64,000 nucleotides of DNA from Morganella morganii (GTDB lineage: Bacteria > Pseudomonadota > Gammaproteobacteria > Enterobacterales > Enterobacteriaceae): the NCBI RefSeq assembly GCF_003996855.1, contig NZ_NRQY01000002.1:323685-387684 (forward strand), read 5' to 3'. Shown here piece by piece: positions 1 through 12,372 of the stretch. The first letter of the stretch is position 1, and each line of letters begins with the position of its first letter. A program made the translations under genes and the position numbers. The notes under the pieces are model-generated. The model was not told where the DNA came from. It searched no databases and saw nothing but the letters and a program-made list of their open reading frames with translations.

Positions 1-21
1 AAAATAAAAAGGACTCAATAT

Positions 22-280
22 ATGGATTCCGGTAAATCTGACTGGCACCCTGCTGATATTATTGCTTCACTGAAGAAACGGGGGACAACCCTGGCCGCCC
101 TGTCACGCAATAAGCTCTTCAACGCTCGCCAATGCGCTCTCCCGCCCGTGGCCGAAGGGTGAATGGCTCATCGCAGACTTTCTCGCCGTCCATCCGTCGG
201 AGATTTGGCCCAGCCGTTATTTTAATTCTATCACAGGTGAATTATTAGATAGGAAAATAAGAGTGAAGGTAACTAATTAA
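22..280 (+). pseudogene. sfsB: sfsB/nlp Ner-like DNA-binding regulator, frameshifted
   Basis: Remnant of the SfsB (Nlp) family, small helix-turn-helix proteins related to phage Mu Ner. The ATG at 22 follows an AAGGA ribosome site and opens a frame containing DWHPADII and a KKRGT segment typical of the N-terminus. That frame stops at 160-162 after 46 residues. From about 113 the +1 frame continues the family sequence (SSSTLANALSRPWPKGE, then IWPSRY) and stops at 278-280. The codons for the expected Gly-Leu between the two parts are mostly missing, which fits a deletion of about 5 bases near 111-113. Together the parts give about 85 residues, close to the E. coli length. A sequencing error cannot be excluded. 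Confidence 0.8.
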
Positions 281-306
281 TTTCAATATATAGTTATAAA
301 AACAAT

Positions 307-335
307 AAAACCGCTAATCATAAATTAGCGGTTTT
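307..335. terminator. Bidirectional terminator between sfsB and mdh
   Basis: A perfect 12-bp stem (307-318 with 324-335) and a 5-base loop, with A/T runs at both ends. It can end transcription of sfsB on the plus strand and mdh on the minus strand. Confidence 0.85.
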
Positions 336-375
336 ATTTACGGCTCAAAAAAAATAAATACAACTATTTAATAAT

Positions 376-1314
376 TCAGCTGTTAATAAATTTCTCACCA
401 AGCGCAATATCCGCTTTCAGCACATCCAGCATGCCGTTAAGCGCTTTCTCTTCGTAAGCACTGAGTGAACCGATATCGAGACGCTTCTCAACACCGTTTT
501 TGCCTAATACGACAGGCTGGGCAAAGAAACGGGCGTATTTGCCGTCACCTTCAGTGTAGGTGCATTCCACCACATTGCTTTCACCCTGCATGGCACGAAC
601 CAGTGACAGACCAAAACGCGCTGCGGCCTGGCCCATAGACAGTGTCGCGGACCCGCCGCCTGCTTTGGCTTCCACCACTTCCGTACCGGCGTTCTGAATA
701 CGTTTGGTCAGGCTGTCGATTTCCGCGTCGCTGAAGCTGACACCCGGAATCTGAGACAGCAGCGGCAGAATAGTCACGCCGGAGTGTCCGCCGATAACCG
801 GCACTTCCAGCTCCTGTGGCTTCTTCCCTTTCAGCTCAGCCACAAAGGTGTCGGAGCGGATAATATCCAGCGTGGTGACGCCGAACAGACGGTTTTTGTC
901 ATACACACCGGCCTTTTTCAGCACTTCTGCCGCGATAGCCACGGTGGTATTTACCGGGTTGGTGATAATGCCGATTAATGCTTTCGGGCAGGTTTTGGCA
1001 ATTTTTTCCACCAGATTGCGGACGATCCCCGCGTTCACATTAAACAGATCAGAACGATCCATGCCGGGTTTACGGGCCACACCGGCAGAAATCAGGACAA
1101 TATCCGCACCTTCTAATGCCGGGGTAGGATCCTCTCCGGCAAATCCGGTGATCCGGACATCTGTCGGAATATGGCTGAGATCTTTTGCCACACCCGGTGT
1201 TACCGGTGCAATATCATATAAAGTAAGATCTGAACCTGAAGGAAGCTGGGTTTTAAGAAGAAGGGCGAGAGCCTGACCAATACCACCTGCTGCTCCGAGA
1301 ACTGCAACTTTCAT
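376..1314 (-). CDS. mdh: Malate dehydrogenase (NAD-dependent)
   Basis: Interconverts malate and oxaloacetate with NAD in the TCA cycle, in the cytoplasm. The protein has 312 residues, the usual length. Visible features are the N-terminal Rossmann loop GAAGGIGQ (7-14), substrate arginines R81 and R87 in the mobile loop RKPGMDR, N119 in TNPVN, R153, and the catalytic H177 in GGHSGV. A start 26 codons upstream is open, but the ATG at 1314 gives the conserved MKVAVLGA beginning and has an AAGGAG site just upstream. The gene is divergent from argR, as in E. coli. A TAAAAT-type -10 lies in the spacer, but I see no convincing -35. Confidence 0.98.
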   Translation of the reverse strand: MKVAVLGAAGGIGQALALLLKTQLPSGSDLTLYDIAPVTPGVAKDLSHIPTDVRITGFAGEDPTPALEGADIVLISAGVARKPGMDRSDLFNVNAGIVRNLVEKIAKTCPKALIGIITNPVNTTVAIAAEVLKKAGVYDKNRLFGVTTLDIIRSDTFVAELKGKKPQELEVPVIGGHSGVTILPLLSQIPGVSFSDAEIDSLTKRIQNAGTEVVEAKAGGGSATLSMGQAAARFGLSLVRAMQGESNVVECTYTEGDGKYARFFAQPVVLGKNGVEKRLDIGSLSAYEEKALNGMLDVLKADIALGEKFINS

Positions 1315-2233
<919 letters not shown>

Positions 2234-2250
2234 TCCGCCGTTAATTATAA

Positions 2251-2288
2251 AAAAACCGCGCGGAACGGGTGTCCCGCGCGGTTTTTTT
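2251..2288. terminator. Bidirectional terminator between argR and mpl
   Basis: A GC-rich 8-bp stem extended by A/T runs (2251-2263 with 2274-2286), loop about 10 bases, with seven T residues on the plus side. It serves the convergent argR and mpl genes. Confidence 0.9.
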
Positions 2289-2316
2289 CTTAGCTGTCAA
2301 ATTCTTAGCTGTCAGA

Positions 2317-3669
2317 TTACTTCAGCTTTTCCAGCAGTTTATCATGGATTCCGCCGAAACTGCCGTTGCTCATCACCAGGATATGATCCCCCGGCTGAGC
2401 ATGTTCAGCCACCATACTGGTCAGTGCATCGAGGTCTCCGGTCCAGTAAGCCGGCTGTACACAGCGCTCGGTTATTTCACTGACCAGCCACGGAATATTG
2501 GCCGGCTGGAAGATAAACACTTCATCCGCACGACCCAGCGCAGGCGCGATATCGTCTTTGCTGATCCCCATTTTCATGGTGTTTGAACGCGGTTCCAGTA
2601 CCACGAGAATACGGGCCGTACCTCCGACCTTACTGCGCAGTGCCTGTAATGTGGCCAGAATCGCGGTCGGATGATGCGCAAAGTCATCATAGATACTGAT
2701 TCCGTTCACCTCACCGCGCAGCTCAAGGCGGCGGCGGGCGTTGATAAATTTACCCAGTGCCCGGCAGGCTTCCCCCACCGGCACACCGACGTGATGTGCG
2801 CCGGCAACCGCCATCAGGGCGTTCTGCATATTATGCTCACCCACCAGCCCCCAGGTCACGCGGCCGCTGATTTCACCGTCATAACGCACATCAAATTCAC
2901 CGCAGTCATTGGTGACTTTCTCTGCCTGCCAGCGGGCATTATCACCGGTGTACTCTTGTTCACTCCAGCAGCCCATACCGAGTACCTGTTTCAGATTGGC
3001 ATCCTGAGCCGGTGCGATAATTTTGCCGTCCCCCGGCACCACACGCACCAGATGATGGAACTGTTTTTCAATCGCCGCGAGATTTTCAAAAATATCCGCA
3101 TGATCAAACTCAAGATTGTTGAGCAGCAGTGTACGCGGGCTGTAATGCACAAATTTTGAGCGTTTATCAAAGAATGCACAGTCATATTCATCCGCTTCGA
3201 TAACAAAGAACGGACTGTTACCCAGCGTGGCAGAGACATCAAAGTTTCCCGGCACACCACCGATCAGGAAGCCCGGCTGATAGCCGCAGTCTTCCAGAAT
3301 CCACGCCAGCATACCCGCAGTGGTGGTTTTGCCGTGGGTTCCGGCAACCGCCAGCACCCAGCGCTCCGGTAATACATGATCATGCAGCCACTGCGGACCG
3401 GAGGTGTAAGGGATCCCCTGGTTCAGCACTGCCTCAACACACGGGTTTCCGCGCTTCATCGCATTACCGATCACCACGATATCCGGACACGGCGTCAGCT
3501 GTGCCGGGTCATAACCCTGGATCAGCTCGATCCCCTGCTCTGTCAGTAAATCACTCATCGGCGGGTAGACATTCTGATCCGAACCGGTCACTTTGTGCCC
3601 CTGTGCACGGGCCAGAATAGCAAGGCTGCCCATGAAGGTGCCGCAGATACCGAGAATATGAATATGCAT
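2317..3669 (-). CDS. mpl: UDP-MurNAc:L-Ala-gamma-D-Glu-meso-DAP ligase Mpl
   Basis: Murein recycling ligase that joins the tripeptide L-Ala-D-Glu-meso-DAP to UDP-MurNAc in the cytoplasm. It has 450 residues against about 457 in E. coli and belongs to the Mur ligase family. The N-terminal UDP-binding fold has GICGTFMGSLA. The ATP-binding GTHGKTTTAGM lies at 110-120. The central domain has EADEYDCAFFDKRSKF, and the C-terminal domain has YDDFAHHPTAI. It is divergent from fbp with a 167-bp shared promoter region, as in E. coli. Confidence 0.97.
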   Translation of the reverse strand: MHIHILGICGTFMGSLAILARAQGHKVTGSDQNVYPPMSDLLTEQGIELIQGYDPAQLTPCPDIVVIGNAMKRGNPCVEAVLNQGIPYTSGPQWLHDHVLPERWVLAVAGTHGKTTTAGMLAWILEDCGYQPGFLIGGVPGNFDVSATLGNSPFFVIEADEYDCAFFDKRSKFVHYSPRTLLLNNLEFDHADIFENLAAIEKQFHHLVRVVPGDGKIIAPAQDANLKQVLGMGCWSEQEYTGDNARWQAEKVTNDCGEFDVRYDGEISGRVTWGLVGEHNMQNALMAVAGAHHVGVPVGEACRALGKFINARRRLELRGEVNGISIYDDFAHHPTAILATLQALRSKVGGTARILVVLEPRSNTMKMGISKDDIAPALGRADEVFIFQPANIPWLVSEITERCVQPAYWTGDLDALTSMVAEHAQPGDHILVMSNGSFGGIHDKLLEKLK

Positions 3670-3836
3670 TATTTTTTATCCAATAGCATGACGTTGGTCA
3701 CTATTCTAACCATCTCTCAAAAGAACTGAAACGGATTAGCCTATCAATTATGATTTTCTTTGGCTAAACTTGCACCCGCGTTTACGGGCAACCGCTTTCG
3801 TAATACTTTTATTTCACCCACTTCAGGACGTACGTC

Positions 3837-4850
3837 ATGAAAACATTAGGCGAATTTATCGTCGAAAAACAGCAGGACTTTTCTCACGCCACCGGAGAAC
3901 TGACTGCACTCCTCTCCGCGATTAAGTTAGGCGCTAAGATTATTCACCGTGATATCAATAAAGCCGGGCTGGTTGATATCCTTGGTACTAATGGTATCTC
4001 AAACGTGCAGGGCGAAGTCCAGATGAAACTGGATCTTTACGCCAACGAGAAACTGAAAGCTGCGCTGAAAGCCCGTGGTGAAGTTGCCGGTATTGCCTCC
4101 GAAGAAGAAGACGATATTGTTGTTTTTGAAGGCGGCCGTGCGGAAAACGCCAAATATGTGGTTCTGATGGACCCGCTCGACGGCTCATCCAACATTGATG
4201 TGAATGTGTCAGTCGGTACTATTTTCTCTATTTATCACCGTATCACCCCGCTGGGCCAGCCGGTCACCGAAGCTGACTTCCTTCAGCCGGGCAACCGCCA
4301 GGTCGCTGCCGGTTATGTGGTTTACGGCTCTTCCACCATGCTGGTTTACACGACCGGTAACGGTGTTCACGCTTTCACTTATGACCCGTCGCTGGGTGTA
4401 TTCTGCCTGTGCCAGGCTGATATGAAATTCCCGGAGAACGGCAAAATGTATTCCATCAACGAAGGAAACTACATCCGTTTCCCTCTCGGTGTGAAAAAAT
4501 ACATCAAATACTGCCAGGAAGAAGATCCGGCCACTGACCGCCCGTACACCACCCGTTATATCGGCTCTCTGGTGGCGGATTTCCACCGCAACCTGCTCAA
4601 GGGCGGGATTTACATCTACCCGGGCACCGCAAGCCACCCGAACGGCAAACTTCGTCTGCTGTATGAGTGCAACCCGATGTCATTCCTCGCGGAACAGGCC
4701 GGCGGTAAAGCAAGTGATGGTAAGAACCGTATCCTCGATATCATTCCGGAAAAACTCCATCAGCGCTCGCCGTACTTTGTCGGCACCCGCTCAATGGTAG
4801 AGAAAGCAGAAAGCTTTATGGCGGAATTCCCGGACGAAAACGGGAAGTAA
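3837..4850 (+). CDS. fbp: Fructose-1,6-bisphosphatase class I
   Basis: Hydrolyses fructose-1,6-bisphosphate to fructose-6-phosphate in gluconeogenesis. It has 337 residues (about 332 in E. coli). Metal-binding carboxylates are visible in ASEEED (88-93) and in [10 protein letters not shown], with D112 and D115. The C-terminal region has the sugar-phosphate-binding ECNPM and [11 protein letters not shown]. The start ATG follows a CAGGACG site. The gene is monocistronic, with its own terminator before ppa. Confidence 0.98.
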   Translation: MKTLGEFIVEKQQDFSHATGELTALLSAIKLGAKIIHRDINKAGLVDILGTNGISNVQGEVQMKLDLYANEKLKAALKARGEVAGIASEEEDDIVVFEGGRAENAKYVVLMDPLDGSSNIDVNVSVGTIFSIYHRITPLGQPVTEADFLQPGNRQVAAGYVVYGSSTMLVYTTGNGVHAFTYDPSLGVFCLCQADMKFPENGKMYSINEGNYIRFPLGVKKYIKYCQEEDPATDRPYTTRYIGSLVADFHRNLLKGGIYIYPGTASHPNGKLRLLYECNPMSFLAEQAGGKASDGKNRILDIIPEKLHQRSPYFVGTRSMVEKAESFMAEFPDENGK

Positions 4851-4869
4851 GTAAAAGTAAGAGAAGGAA

Positions 4870-4895
4870 AAGGCGGTATACCACCGCCTTTTTTT
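4870..4895 (+). terminator. fbp terminator
   Basis: An 8-bp stem (4870-4877 with 4883-4890), 5-base loop and a run of seven T residues ending at 4895. Confidence 0.88.
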
Positions 4896-4945
4896 CGTTA
4901 TAATATCTGCCACGCTATTTGTTCTGAAGATTAAGGAATCCGTTC

Positions 4946-5476
4946 ATGAGCCTGAATAATGTTCCGGCAGGTAAAGATCTGCCGGAAGATATCTATGTCG
5001 TTATCGAAATCCCTGCAAACGCAGATCCGATTAAATATGAAGTTGATAAAGAATCCGGCACACTGTTTGTTGACCGTTTTATGTCAACTGCCATGTTCTA
5101 TCCGTGCAACTACGGTTACATCAACCACACCTTATCTCTGGATGGTGACCCGGTAGATGTGCTGGTTCCGACGCCGTATCCGTTACAGCCGGGTTCTGTG
5201 ATCCGCTGCCGTCCTGTCGGCGTGCTGAAAATGACCGACGAATCAGGTGAAGATGCCAAACTGGTTGCGGTTCCGCACACCAAACTGAGCAAAGAATACG
5301 ATCACATCAACGATGTGAACGATCTGCCTGAATTGCTGAAAGCCCAGATCACCCACTTCTTCGAGCACTACAAAGATCTCGAAAAAGGCAAATGGGTGAA
5401 AGTTGACGGCTGGGAAGACGCCGCAGCCGCCAAAGCTGAAATCATTGCTTCTTTCGAACGCGCTGCGAAAAAATAA
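4946..5476 (+). CDS. ppa: Inorganic pyrophosphatase
   Basis: Cytoplasmic family I soluble pyrophosphatase that hydrolyses pyrophosphate and so drives nucleotide- and aminoacyl-forming reactions. It has 176 residues, the family length. The signature DGDPVDVLV supplies the metal ligands D66, D68 and D71. K30, E32 and the FYPCNYGYI segment line the active site. An exact TATAAT (4899-4904) sits just after the fbp terminator and may be the -10, but I see no good -35 upstream. Confidence 0.98.
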   Translation: MSLNNVPAGKDLPEDIYVVIEIPANADPIKYEVDKESGTLFVDRFMSTAMFYPCNYGYINHTLSLDGDPVDVLVPTPYPLQPGSVIRCRPVGVLKMTDESGEDAKLVAVPHTKLSKEYDHINDVNDLPELLKAQITHFFEHYKDLEKGKWVKVDGWEDAAAAKAEIIASFERAAKK

Positions 5477-5500
5477 TCCGCAGTCCGTTTCAGAGACAAA

Positions 5501-5530
5501 AAAAACCGCTGTTTTCACAGCGGTTTTTTT
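5501..5530. terminator. Bidirectional terminator between ppa and ytfP
   Basis: A 12-bp stem including A/T flanks (5501-5512 with 5517-5528), TTTC loop, and long A and T runs on both sides. The flanking genes converge. Confidence 0.9.
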
Positions 5531-5543
5531 ATTCACAGGGAAA

Positions 5544-5906
5544 TCATTCGCTTTCCGGGTCTTCTGCCTCGTGCCGTTTCAGCCAGTCCCCGCAATTTAT
5601 CTTCACCAGTCCGTCCACCGGACGCTGATATAAGTAAATCCAGGCACTGCCGTACGGCGTTGAAACCAGTTCACGCCGGTAATCCTGACCATCTTTTTTT
5701 AATTCATCCAGCTCAGTCAGGATCGACGAGGAGATCCGGTATACTTCACATTCGATAGAACCGGTTCCCGGCACCACCGCAGGATAGTGTCCCAAATCAT
5801 ACAGGTCATAACCTTCAAGCGTATATTCTCCCAGCAGGGCGGCATAGGTCATCCAATGATGGTTGCCCTGTTTCTGCCGCAAACTGCCATAAACGATCAC
5901 TCGCAT
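5544..5906 (-). CDS. ytfP: Gamma-glutamylcyclotransferase-like protein YtfP
   Basis: GGCT-fold protein of the YtfP/AIG2-like family. The 120 residues are close to the E. coli 113. The phosphate-loop-like YGSLR lies at 5-9, and the family HYPAVVPG and YRRELV segments follow. The physiological substrate is not established. The start lies only 3 bases after the tamB stop, so it is the last gene of a tamA-tamB-ytfP operon, an arrangement shared with E. coli. Confidence 0.92.
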   Translation of the reverse strand: MRVIVYGSLRQKQGNHHWMTYAALLGEYTLEGYDLYDLGHYPAVVPGTGSIECEVYRISSSILTELDELKKDGQDYRRELVSTPYGSAWIYLYQRPVDGLVKINCGDWLKRHEAEDPESE

Positions 5907-5909
5907 ATA

Positions 5910-8900
5910 TTAAAACTCAAACTGATAAAGCAGATCGATCGCCTGGTTAACACCAGACACCGCTTCCAGATATAACCTGGGCATTAACCTATAGCGTAAC
6001 GTTAAGGTTGCCAGGGAGTCAAATATACCGACACCATATTTTACCTGAAGGTCATTGGTTATCTTACCGCTGACCACAACCTGCGACTTATCGCCCACGC
6101 CCTGGGTATCCAGCGCCAGATCCGAAATACCGAATGTCTCACCAATTTTTCCGACTAACTGCCCGCTTTGTGCCACCCCGAGGCTGATAAGCATGGATGT
6201 CATCTGCGAACTATCCGCATCCCCGGTATCCAGCCCCTCACCGCGCAGCAGATAAGAGAGCGCATTTTCCTGGGACATGGCCGGATCAGAAAATATTTCC
6301 ACTTTCGGTTTATCGGCAAGCCCGGTTACCCGGACACCCGCGATCACACCGTTGGCGGTGTTATCCGGGTTACGGATAGCTTCCAGATTGAGGAACGGCT
6401 GGTCAGCCGGACCGGAGAACAGAATCTGTCCTTTGCGTACCAGCAGATCCTGCCCGTAAGCATGGAAGCGCCCGCGCGGAATATCCACCTGACCGTTGAG
6501 TCCCAGCCCCTGCTTATCCTGAGCCACTTTCAGATCCCCGGTCAGTTTTGCTTTCAGACCAAAGGCATCCAGCTGCACATCATCACCGATATGGATACGC
6601 AGATTACTCAGGATCGGAATACTGGTCTGTTTCTCATGGATTGGCTGTAAATTGTCATCCAGCATCACTTCATCAGAGGTGGAACTGACGGCTGATTCCG
6701 GCACTTCATGCACCGTAATCCGCGCCCACGGAATATTCACCGTACCATCCAGTTTCAGCACCGACGGCGTGGCCTCAAAGACCAGATCCGGGCTGACATC
6801 AGTCCGGATCATCGGCGGCAGCGAAACACGCAGTTTGTCACCCTGAGCAAAAATCCGTGCATTCCAGGCATCCATTCTGCGCCAGTCCGCGTTACCGCTG
6901 AGGTTGAGATACCCTTCCGGTGTTTTGATATTTCCGCTGAGATCAGAACGGGCACCGTCAAAATTAACCGTCAGTCCGCCGGTCGTGATATCGAACGGCA
7001 GCAGACGGCCGCTGACCGCGAGATCAGATAATCCCAGCAGACCAAACAACAGCGGCGATGCCGCGTTACCGCCCAGACGCAGTCCGGCATTCAGCCGCCC
7101 GGTGGCTTTATCACCTTTGCCGAGCAGCGGTTTCAGCAGATCCAGCGAGATATTGTCGATGCCGACATTTCCGCTCAGCTGACGGCGCTTTTCCAGATCA
7201 GTAATCTGGACATTACCGTTAATCTTCCCGTTGCCGGCAATGGCAATCAGCCACTGAAGATTGAGTTTGCCGCTTTTCATGGCGGCAGTCAGTGTCAGAG
7301 TATCAAACGCGACCGGCAGATTTGTGCCGTCCAGGTTCTGTACCACTTTTACGCCATTACCTTTCAGGGACACATCCATCACCGGCTGTGCACCATCCGC
7401 AAACCAGCGGACATTGGCATTACCGCTGAATACGCCGTCCAGACGGGTATCCTGGCCGAGGAAGGGTTTGATCATCGCTAGGTCAAAACGTTCAAGAGCA
7501 ACAGACGCATTACCGGAAGCCCCTGCGGTGATCGGTTTCGGCACACAGATACGGGCATCCGGATTCACCCAGCAATGGGTGCCAATGGTCACTTCCTGTT
7601 TCTCATTCAGATAGGTCAGCGCCAGTGCCTTGCTGAGTGACCACTCACCCACTGGTGTGTCAAAGCGGGTGTTATTCAGCGTGCCTTTCCAGGTTTCGGT
7701 TTTGCGGTCAAACCCGCCGTTCAGCATCAGCTGTGCGGAGACCGGCTCGCCTTTCATGCTCAGTTTCAGCTGGTGCTGTGCTTCGGTACCTTTGGCATTC
7801 AGCGTCAGATTGCTGATCACCAGATCGGCCTGTTTCAGCTGATTCACTGTCACATCAAGCTGGCCTTTGATCTGCTCTGCGGAGGTGATATCCCCTTTGA
7901 TTTTGGCATCCGCCACGGACAGATCGTTCTGCCATTTCAGGTTGTTAACGGCCAGATCGGCGAGGATCTGGGGTTTTTCCATGTTGCCGCGAACATTGAG
8001 CTTCCCTTTGACCGTCCCCGCCAGCCCCGGAACCAGCCCGCCGAGCGCCGGTGCATTGATATCCGCATCCAGTTTCCAGGTCTCTGCCAGCTCACCCCGG
8101 ACATCCAGCTTATTGCTGCCCAGCGCCAGTTTCAGATCCGGAATTGTCCACTGCCCGCCCGCATTACCTTTCACATTACCGCGTGCTTTCAGCGGATAGG
8201 TTTTCACTTTGCCGTCGAGGGTGATATCCGGGATTTCAAGCTCCCAGTTACCGCCGTACAGACTGCCGCGGGTGCTGATTTTGCCGTCCACTTTGGCCGG
8301 CCACTCCGGATACGCTTTTGCCGTGTTCAGGCCGGAAAGCGTCAGAACGGCCTGCCAGCTGATGGCTTTCTGCCAGTCCGCCACCCCGGTCACTTCCGCA
8401 AAGCCCTGTAACGCATTCAGGCGCAGACGGGTAAGATTCAGCTGCTCTGTATTCCCTTTGGCATCCAGTGTCAGCAGGGCGGGCGGGATATCCTTACCTT
8501 TGATATCTGAACGCAGAGAGAGGTCGTAACCACTCACTTTCCCGTTAAGACGCAGTTTCACACCATCAAGCTGATAATCCGCCTCTCCGGTCAGCGGCCA
8601 GCTGACTTTTTGACTCTCCAGGGTCAGCAGCAGCGGCAGATCGGCCTGTGTCAGATTGGTTTGTGCATCCAGCGTGGCATTGACCGGGCCTTTCAGCGCC
8701 AGCGCCAGTTTCAGTTCATCGAGCAGTCCGCCGTTCAGACTGAGATCAAGATCCTGCCCGCTGAATTCATCAAAATCACGGACATGGCCTTTGACAGACA
8801 GCGCCACCGGCCATTTTTCACTGAGCGCCACTTCCCCGCTGATCACAATATTGCCTTGTGGCGCATCCGCAGACAGATCACTGAGGGTCAGTACCTGCCC

Positions 8901-9665
8901 CGTATTAAACAGCGCCAGATGCAGGGAATTGAGCGTTACCGGTGCATCACCGCTTACCTGCCAGTTCTCACCGGAAATACCTTCCACTGAAATATTCAGC
9001 GGCAGAATAACCTCCGGCAGTTCTGCCAGCATCGGCTGTGCGAAAATCTCACTGATGGTTTCACCTAACGGCTTTTCCGGTGCATCCGCTGCCGGAGCCG
9101 GTTCTTCCGCCGCAGCCGGGTCACTTTTCGGCAGTACAACAGAAAGCGCATTAATCACCGTTGGCTTCAGCGTCAGCTGGTCGCCCTGCCAGGTCATGGC
9201 GGTGCGGAAGGTGTCCAGATTTACCGCTATATCATCCACTGTGACCTGTGTGTTGGTCACGGAGAGAGAATCCAGGAAAATAGTCAGCGGTGCATTCAGC
9301 TCTGTCAGCGGCTCTGACGGCGGCAGTTTTGCCGTATCGACAGCAACCCGCGTACCGTCCGTGCTGAGATTTTCAACGCAGAGTGTCATGTCCTTCAGGC
9401 AGCTCAGGCGCAGCGCCAGATCCACCTTATCCACGCTGACATCAATACCCGGCATGGTGTATTTCACCTGCTTCAGGGTAAGATTGCGCAGATCACCCTC
9501 AACCTGACCGATAGTCAGGCCGGAGACCACGCGCGGCGCGAGATTCAGCGCAAAATGCAGACCGGACTGTGTACCCAGTATCCAGCCGAGCGTGCCGCCA
9601 ATCAGCAGAATAAGCACCAGCAGAATGATTGCCGGCCATTTCAGATACTTCAGCCATTTCATCAC
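5910..9665 (-). CDS. tamB: Translocation and assembly module inner-membrane subunit TamB
   Basis: AsmA-like protein of 1251 residues (1259 in E. coli), anchored in the inner membrane and spanning the periplasm as a long beta-taco. With TamA it helps autotransporter insertion and moves phospholipid to the outer membrane. One membrane segment lies at about residues 9-32 ([18 protein letters not shown]). The body consists of repeated short beta-strand segments. The C-terminal DUF490 region ends [20 protein letters not shown]. It overlaps the tamA stop by 4 bases, so the two are translationally coupled. Confidence 0.97.
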   Translation of the reverse strand: MMKWLKYLKWPAIILLVLILLIGGTLGWILGTQSGLHFALNLAPRVVSGLTIGQVEGDLRNLTLKQVKYTMPGIDVSVDKVDLALRLSCLKDMTLCVENLSTDGTRVAVDTAKLPPSEPLTELNAPLTIFLDSLSVTNTQVTVDDIAVNLDTFRTAMTWQGDQLTLKPTVINALSVVLPKSDPAAAEEPAPAADAPEKPLGETISEIFAQPMLAELPEVILPLNISVEGISGENWQVSGDAPVTLNSLHLALFNTGQVLTLSDLSADAPQGNIVISGEVALSEKWPVALSVKGHVRDFDEFSGQDLDLSLNGGLLDELKLALALKGPVNATLDAQTNLTQADLPLLLTLESQKVSWPLTGEADYQLDGVKLRLNGKVSGYDLSLRSDIKGKDIPPALLTLDAKGNTEQLNLTRLRLNALQGFAEVTGVADWQKAISWQAVLTLSGLNTAKAYPEWPAKVDGKISTRGSLYGGNWELEIPDITLDGKVKTYPLKARGNVKGNAGGQWTIPDLKLALGSNKLDVRGELAETWKLDADINAPALGGLVPGLAGTVKGKLNVRGNMEKPQILADLAVNNLKWQNDLSVADAKIKGDITSAEQIKGQLDVTVNQLKQADLVISNLTLNAKGTEAQHQLKLSMKGEPVSAQLMLNGGFDRKTETWKGTLNNTRFDTPVGEWSLSKALALTYLNEKQEVTIGTHCWVNPDARICVPKPITAGASGNASVALERFDLAMIKPFLGQDTRLDGVFSGNANVRWFADGAQPVMDVSLKGNGVKVVQNLDGTNLPVAFDTLTLTAAMKSGKLNLQWLIAIAGNGKINGNVQITDLEKRRQLSGNVGIDNISLDLLKPLLGKGDKATGRLNAGLRLGGNAASPLLFGLLGLSDLAVSGRLLPFDITTGGLTVNFDGARSDLSGNIKTPEGYLNLSGNADWRRMDAWNARIFAQGDKLRVSLPPMIRTDVSPDLVFEATPSVLKLDGTVNIPWARITVHEVPESAVSSTSDEVMLDDNLQPIHEKQTSIPILSNLRIHIGDDVQLDAFGLKAKLTGDLKVAQDKQGLGLNGQVDIPRGRFHAYGQDLLVRKGQILFSGPADQPFLNLEAIRNPDNTANGVIAGVRVTGLADKPKVEIFSDPAMSQENALSYLLRGEGLDTGDADSSQMTSMLISLGVAQSGQLVGKIGETFGISDLALDTQGVGDKSQVVVSGKITNDLQVKYGVGIFDSLATLTLRYRLMPRLYLEAVSGVNQAIDLLYQFEF

Positions 9666-11404
9666 AGTTCTGCCCCCAACCCGATGTAAAATTGGATATT
9701 TTTCGTTTCGTTGTCACCTACCGGTGCAGCAAGATCGAACTTGATCGGCCCGACCGGTGATGCCCAGCGTACCCCGACACCAGCACCGGTTTTGAAATTA
9801 CTCCGTTTGATGTCATTCACCACTTCACCGCTGTCAACAAACACCGCGCCCCACCAGTCACCGGTCACGTTGTACTGATATTCCAGCGAGCCGACCACCA
9901 TCCGCGAGCCCCCGGTCAGTTTGCCGTCAGAATCTTCCGGCGAGATTTTGTTATAACGGTAACCACGGATACTGCCGTCGCCACCGGCGAAGAAACGCAG
10001 ATCCGGCGGAACTCTGTCAAAGTTATTGGTTTCAATCCAGCCGAGGTTGCCGCGCATCACAAAGCGGTGGCCATCCCACGGCGTTCTCACCCAGACATTA
10101 CGGGCGCGGAAAACAGCAAAATCCACATCCGAGCCCCACATTTCGTTAGAGACATCCACCGAGTAACGCTGGCTGTCCCCCCAGGACGGCATCATCCCGC
10201 CCCGTGAACGGACACGGCTGACATTCACGCCGGGATACAGCAGCATGGTGGTATTTGTGATATCTGCCTGGGTAAAGTGGCTGAGACTCCAGCGCATATT
10301 GATGCCGTACTGCCAGCCGGTGGATAAATCCCAGTTACGGGAAACACTGACGGTAGCGGTATCGGCTTTGGTATCGTTCAGATCGGTCCGTTTATACCCG
10401 CCTGAGACAGCATAATACTGCTCAATAGGATTCACCTTGAGCGGGATACGGTAAGAGGTATCAATAATTTGTTCCGGTGCGGACAGGCTGATACTGGAGG
10501 TCAGACTGCGGCCTCTTGAGTTAACCCACGGCTTATTCCATTTCGCCTGAACCCGCGGCCCCACATCGGTGGCAAAACCGCCGCCCAGCTCAACGAAGTT
10601 CTGCGCGCGCGGGGTGAATGAAGCATCCATGGTCAGATAATCACTGTTATCCTCCCGTGCCTTTGCAATATCCGGCGTGACGATCGCGGACTGGAACCAG
10701 CCGGTTTCCGCCAGCAGACGGTTAAATTTCGCCAGCTGTTCCGAGGTATAGTAATCCCCCTCTTTAAAGGGTACCAGACCTTCCAGATACGCATCTCTGA
10801 TTTGCGATCCCTGATAATTCACTTTACCGAAACGGTATCGTTTGCCACTGTTAAACACAAAGTCCCAGTACGCCGCGTGACGGGAAAGGGCAATGCCGAG
10901 CTGGCTTTTTTCCATCTCCGCATCAAAATAGCCGCGTTTTAAGGCAAGCCCGGATAAGCCGCTTTTAAAACTTTCGTACTCGCCGTGATTGACGACAGTC
11001 CCGGTTTCAGGTGTATTTTTAGTAATGAATTTTTTGAACACCGGATCGGTTTTTGCCGCACCTTCGATATCCACGGTAACCCCGGCAATTTTGACCGGTT
11101 CTCCCGGGACCACACGGGCATACAATACCGGACGCGCAGGCGGTGCATTATCCTGATAATCAAAGGTAATTACCGGCTCATAATACCCCAGCGGACGAAG
11201 CCCTTCTTTGATGGCTTTTTCCACCCTGGCGCGAAAACGGCCGTCAGCCACGACCTCATCTGTCGTGATGGTGGAAAGCTGGACTCTTGCATTTTTTTCA
11301 AGTTGCCCGCTGAGCCCTTCCACTTTTAAGCGAAGATTTGCACTATATGCCAGAGGGGATGTGAGAGACACAGCGACAACACAAACAAGAGGGTACCGGA
11401 TCAC
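9662..11404 (-). CDS. tamA: Outer-membrane Omp85-family protein TamA
   Basis: Outer-membrane half of the TAM complex. It has 580 residues (577 in E. coli). A signal peptide with hydrophobic core [14 protein letters not shown] is followed by cleavage near residue 22. Three POTRA domains occupy roughly 23-265, then a 16-strand barrel of the BamA superfamily with the conserved IRGYRYN strand-and-loop motif. The protein ends in an aromatic-rich beta strand, [11 protein letters not shown]. It is first in the tamA-tamB-ytfP operon and divergent from msrA, as in E. coli. Confidence 0.97.
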   Translation of the reverse strand: MIRYPLVCVVAVSLTSPLAYSANLRLKVEGLSGQLEKNARVQLSTITTDEVVADGRFRARVEKAIKEGLRPLGYYEPVITFDYQDNAPPARPVLYARVVPGEPVKIAGVTVDIEGAAKTDPVFKKFITKNTPETGTVVNHGEYESFKSGLSGLALKRGYFDAEMEKSQLGIALSRHAAYWDFVFNSGKRYRFGKVNYQGSQIRDAYLEGLVPFKEGDYYTSEQLAKFNRLLAETGWFQSAIVTPDIAKAREDNSDYLTMDASFTPRAQNFVELGGGFATDVGPRVQAKWNKPWVNSRGRSLTSSISLSAPEQIIDTSYRIPLKVNPIEQYYAVSGGYKRTDLNDTKADTATVSVSRNWDLSTGWQYGINMRWSLSHFTQADITNTTMLLYPGVNVSRVRSRGGMMPSWGDSQRYSVDVSNEMWGSDVDFAVFRARNVWVRTPWDGHRFVMRGNLGWIETNNFDRVPPDLRFFAGGDGSIRGYRYNKISPEDSDGKLTGGSRMVVGSLEYQYNVTGDWWGAVFVDSGEVVNDIKRSNFKTGAGVGVRWASPVGPIKFDLAAPVGDNETKNIQFYIGLGAEL

Positions 11405-11537
11405 ATCAACTCCTGAATTTCTGAGATTTGAATGAGATAAATGAAAATTATTTGAAGTTTACTATAGATACATAAGATAAATAACCTGAAATCTGCTGAT
11501 AATGCACCGATTATTCTTAAAACAGGAGCCACCGCAA

Positions 11538-12194
11538 ATGACACAAAACACCACTCAATACCCGCAGGACACTGTTATTTCTCCTGTTTCCGCTGCTGAT
11601 GCACTGCCGGACAGCGCCGTGGCACTGACCATCAGCCCGCGCCATACCGTGACCGGTCATGATGTGAACCATGTGCCTGACGGCTTTGATACCGCGTATT
11701 TCGCCATGGGCTGCTTCTGGGGCGTGGAACGCCTGTTCTGGCAGCAGCCGGGTGTGTACAGCACTACTGCCGGATATACCGGCGGCACGACAAAGAATCC
11801 GTCCTATGACGATGTCTGCACCGGCAGAACCGGACATGCCGAAGCGGTCCGGGTAGTTTATGACCCGTCCGTTATCAGCTATGCCGATCTGCTGCGTCTG
11901 TTCTGGGAAAACCATGACCCGGCACAGGGAATGAAACAGGGCGGCGATATCGGTTCACAATACCGTTCCGCGATTTATACCCAGTCTGACAGCCAGCGCG
12001 TGCAGGCACTTGCCTCACGTGAGCAGTATCAGCAGGCGATGAATGAAAGTCAGGACAGCCGCAGCATCACCACAGCCATCCGCCAGCCCGGCCCGTTTTA
12101 TGTGGCAGAGGATTACCACCAGCAATACCTGGATAAGAACCCGGAAGGTTATTGCGGGATCGGCGTTTGTCTGCCGCCTTCGCTGAGAAACTAG
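11538..12194 (+). CDS. msrA: Peptide methionine sulfoxide reductase MsrA
   Basis: Reduces methionine-S-sulfoxide in proteins and as the free amino acid. From the ATG at 11538 it has 218 residues. The catalytic C59 lies in the signature GCFWG and resolving cysteines C206 and C211 lie in [20 protein letters not shown] is the family core. The chosen ATG has AGGAG at 11524-11528. An ATG 12 codons upstream (11502) is open but lacks a ribosome site. Confidence 0.97.
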   Translation: MTQNTTQYPQDTVISPVSAADALPDSAVALTISPRHTVTGHDVNHVPDGFDTAYFAMGCFWGVERLFWQQPGVYSTTAGYTGGTTKNPSYDDVCTGRTGHAEAVRVVYDPSVISYADLLRLFWENHDPAQGMKQGGDIGSQYRSAIYTQSDSQRVQALASREQYQQAMNESQDSRSITTAIRQPGPFYVAEDYHQQYLDKNPEGYCGIGVCLPPSLRN

Positions 12195-12229
12195 CCGCTT
12201 TTCCCGTTCCGGTGCTATACTGCACATCC

Positions 12230-12271
12230 GCGCACAGACAAATTGGATGCTCTGTGCGCCTTTCTTTTTTT
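12230..12271 (+). terminator. msrA terminator
   Basis: A perfect 9-bp stem (12230-12238 with 12251-12259), 12-base loop and a T-rich tail. It lies between msrA and paeA on the same strand, so paeA needs its own promoter in the remaining 100 bases or depends on read-through. Confidence 0.75.
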
Positions 12272-12372
12272 ATATCCGATACTTATGCTCTATATATCTA
12301 AAACAACCGGTCGCCACGCATAATCAACAACAGCGCGCCCAGAGGCAATCGTGCCGGCCATTCGGAACTTAT

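Noticed and set aside
8656..9507. 283-codon plus-strand ORF inside tamB
   Set aside because: Antisense shadow of a long GC-rich gene; Ser/Arg-rich with no ribosome site or family similarity. The same applies to 7773-8411 and 54488-55090.
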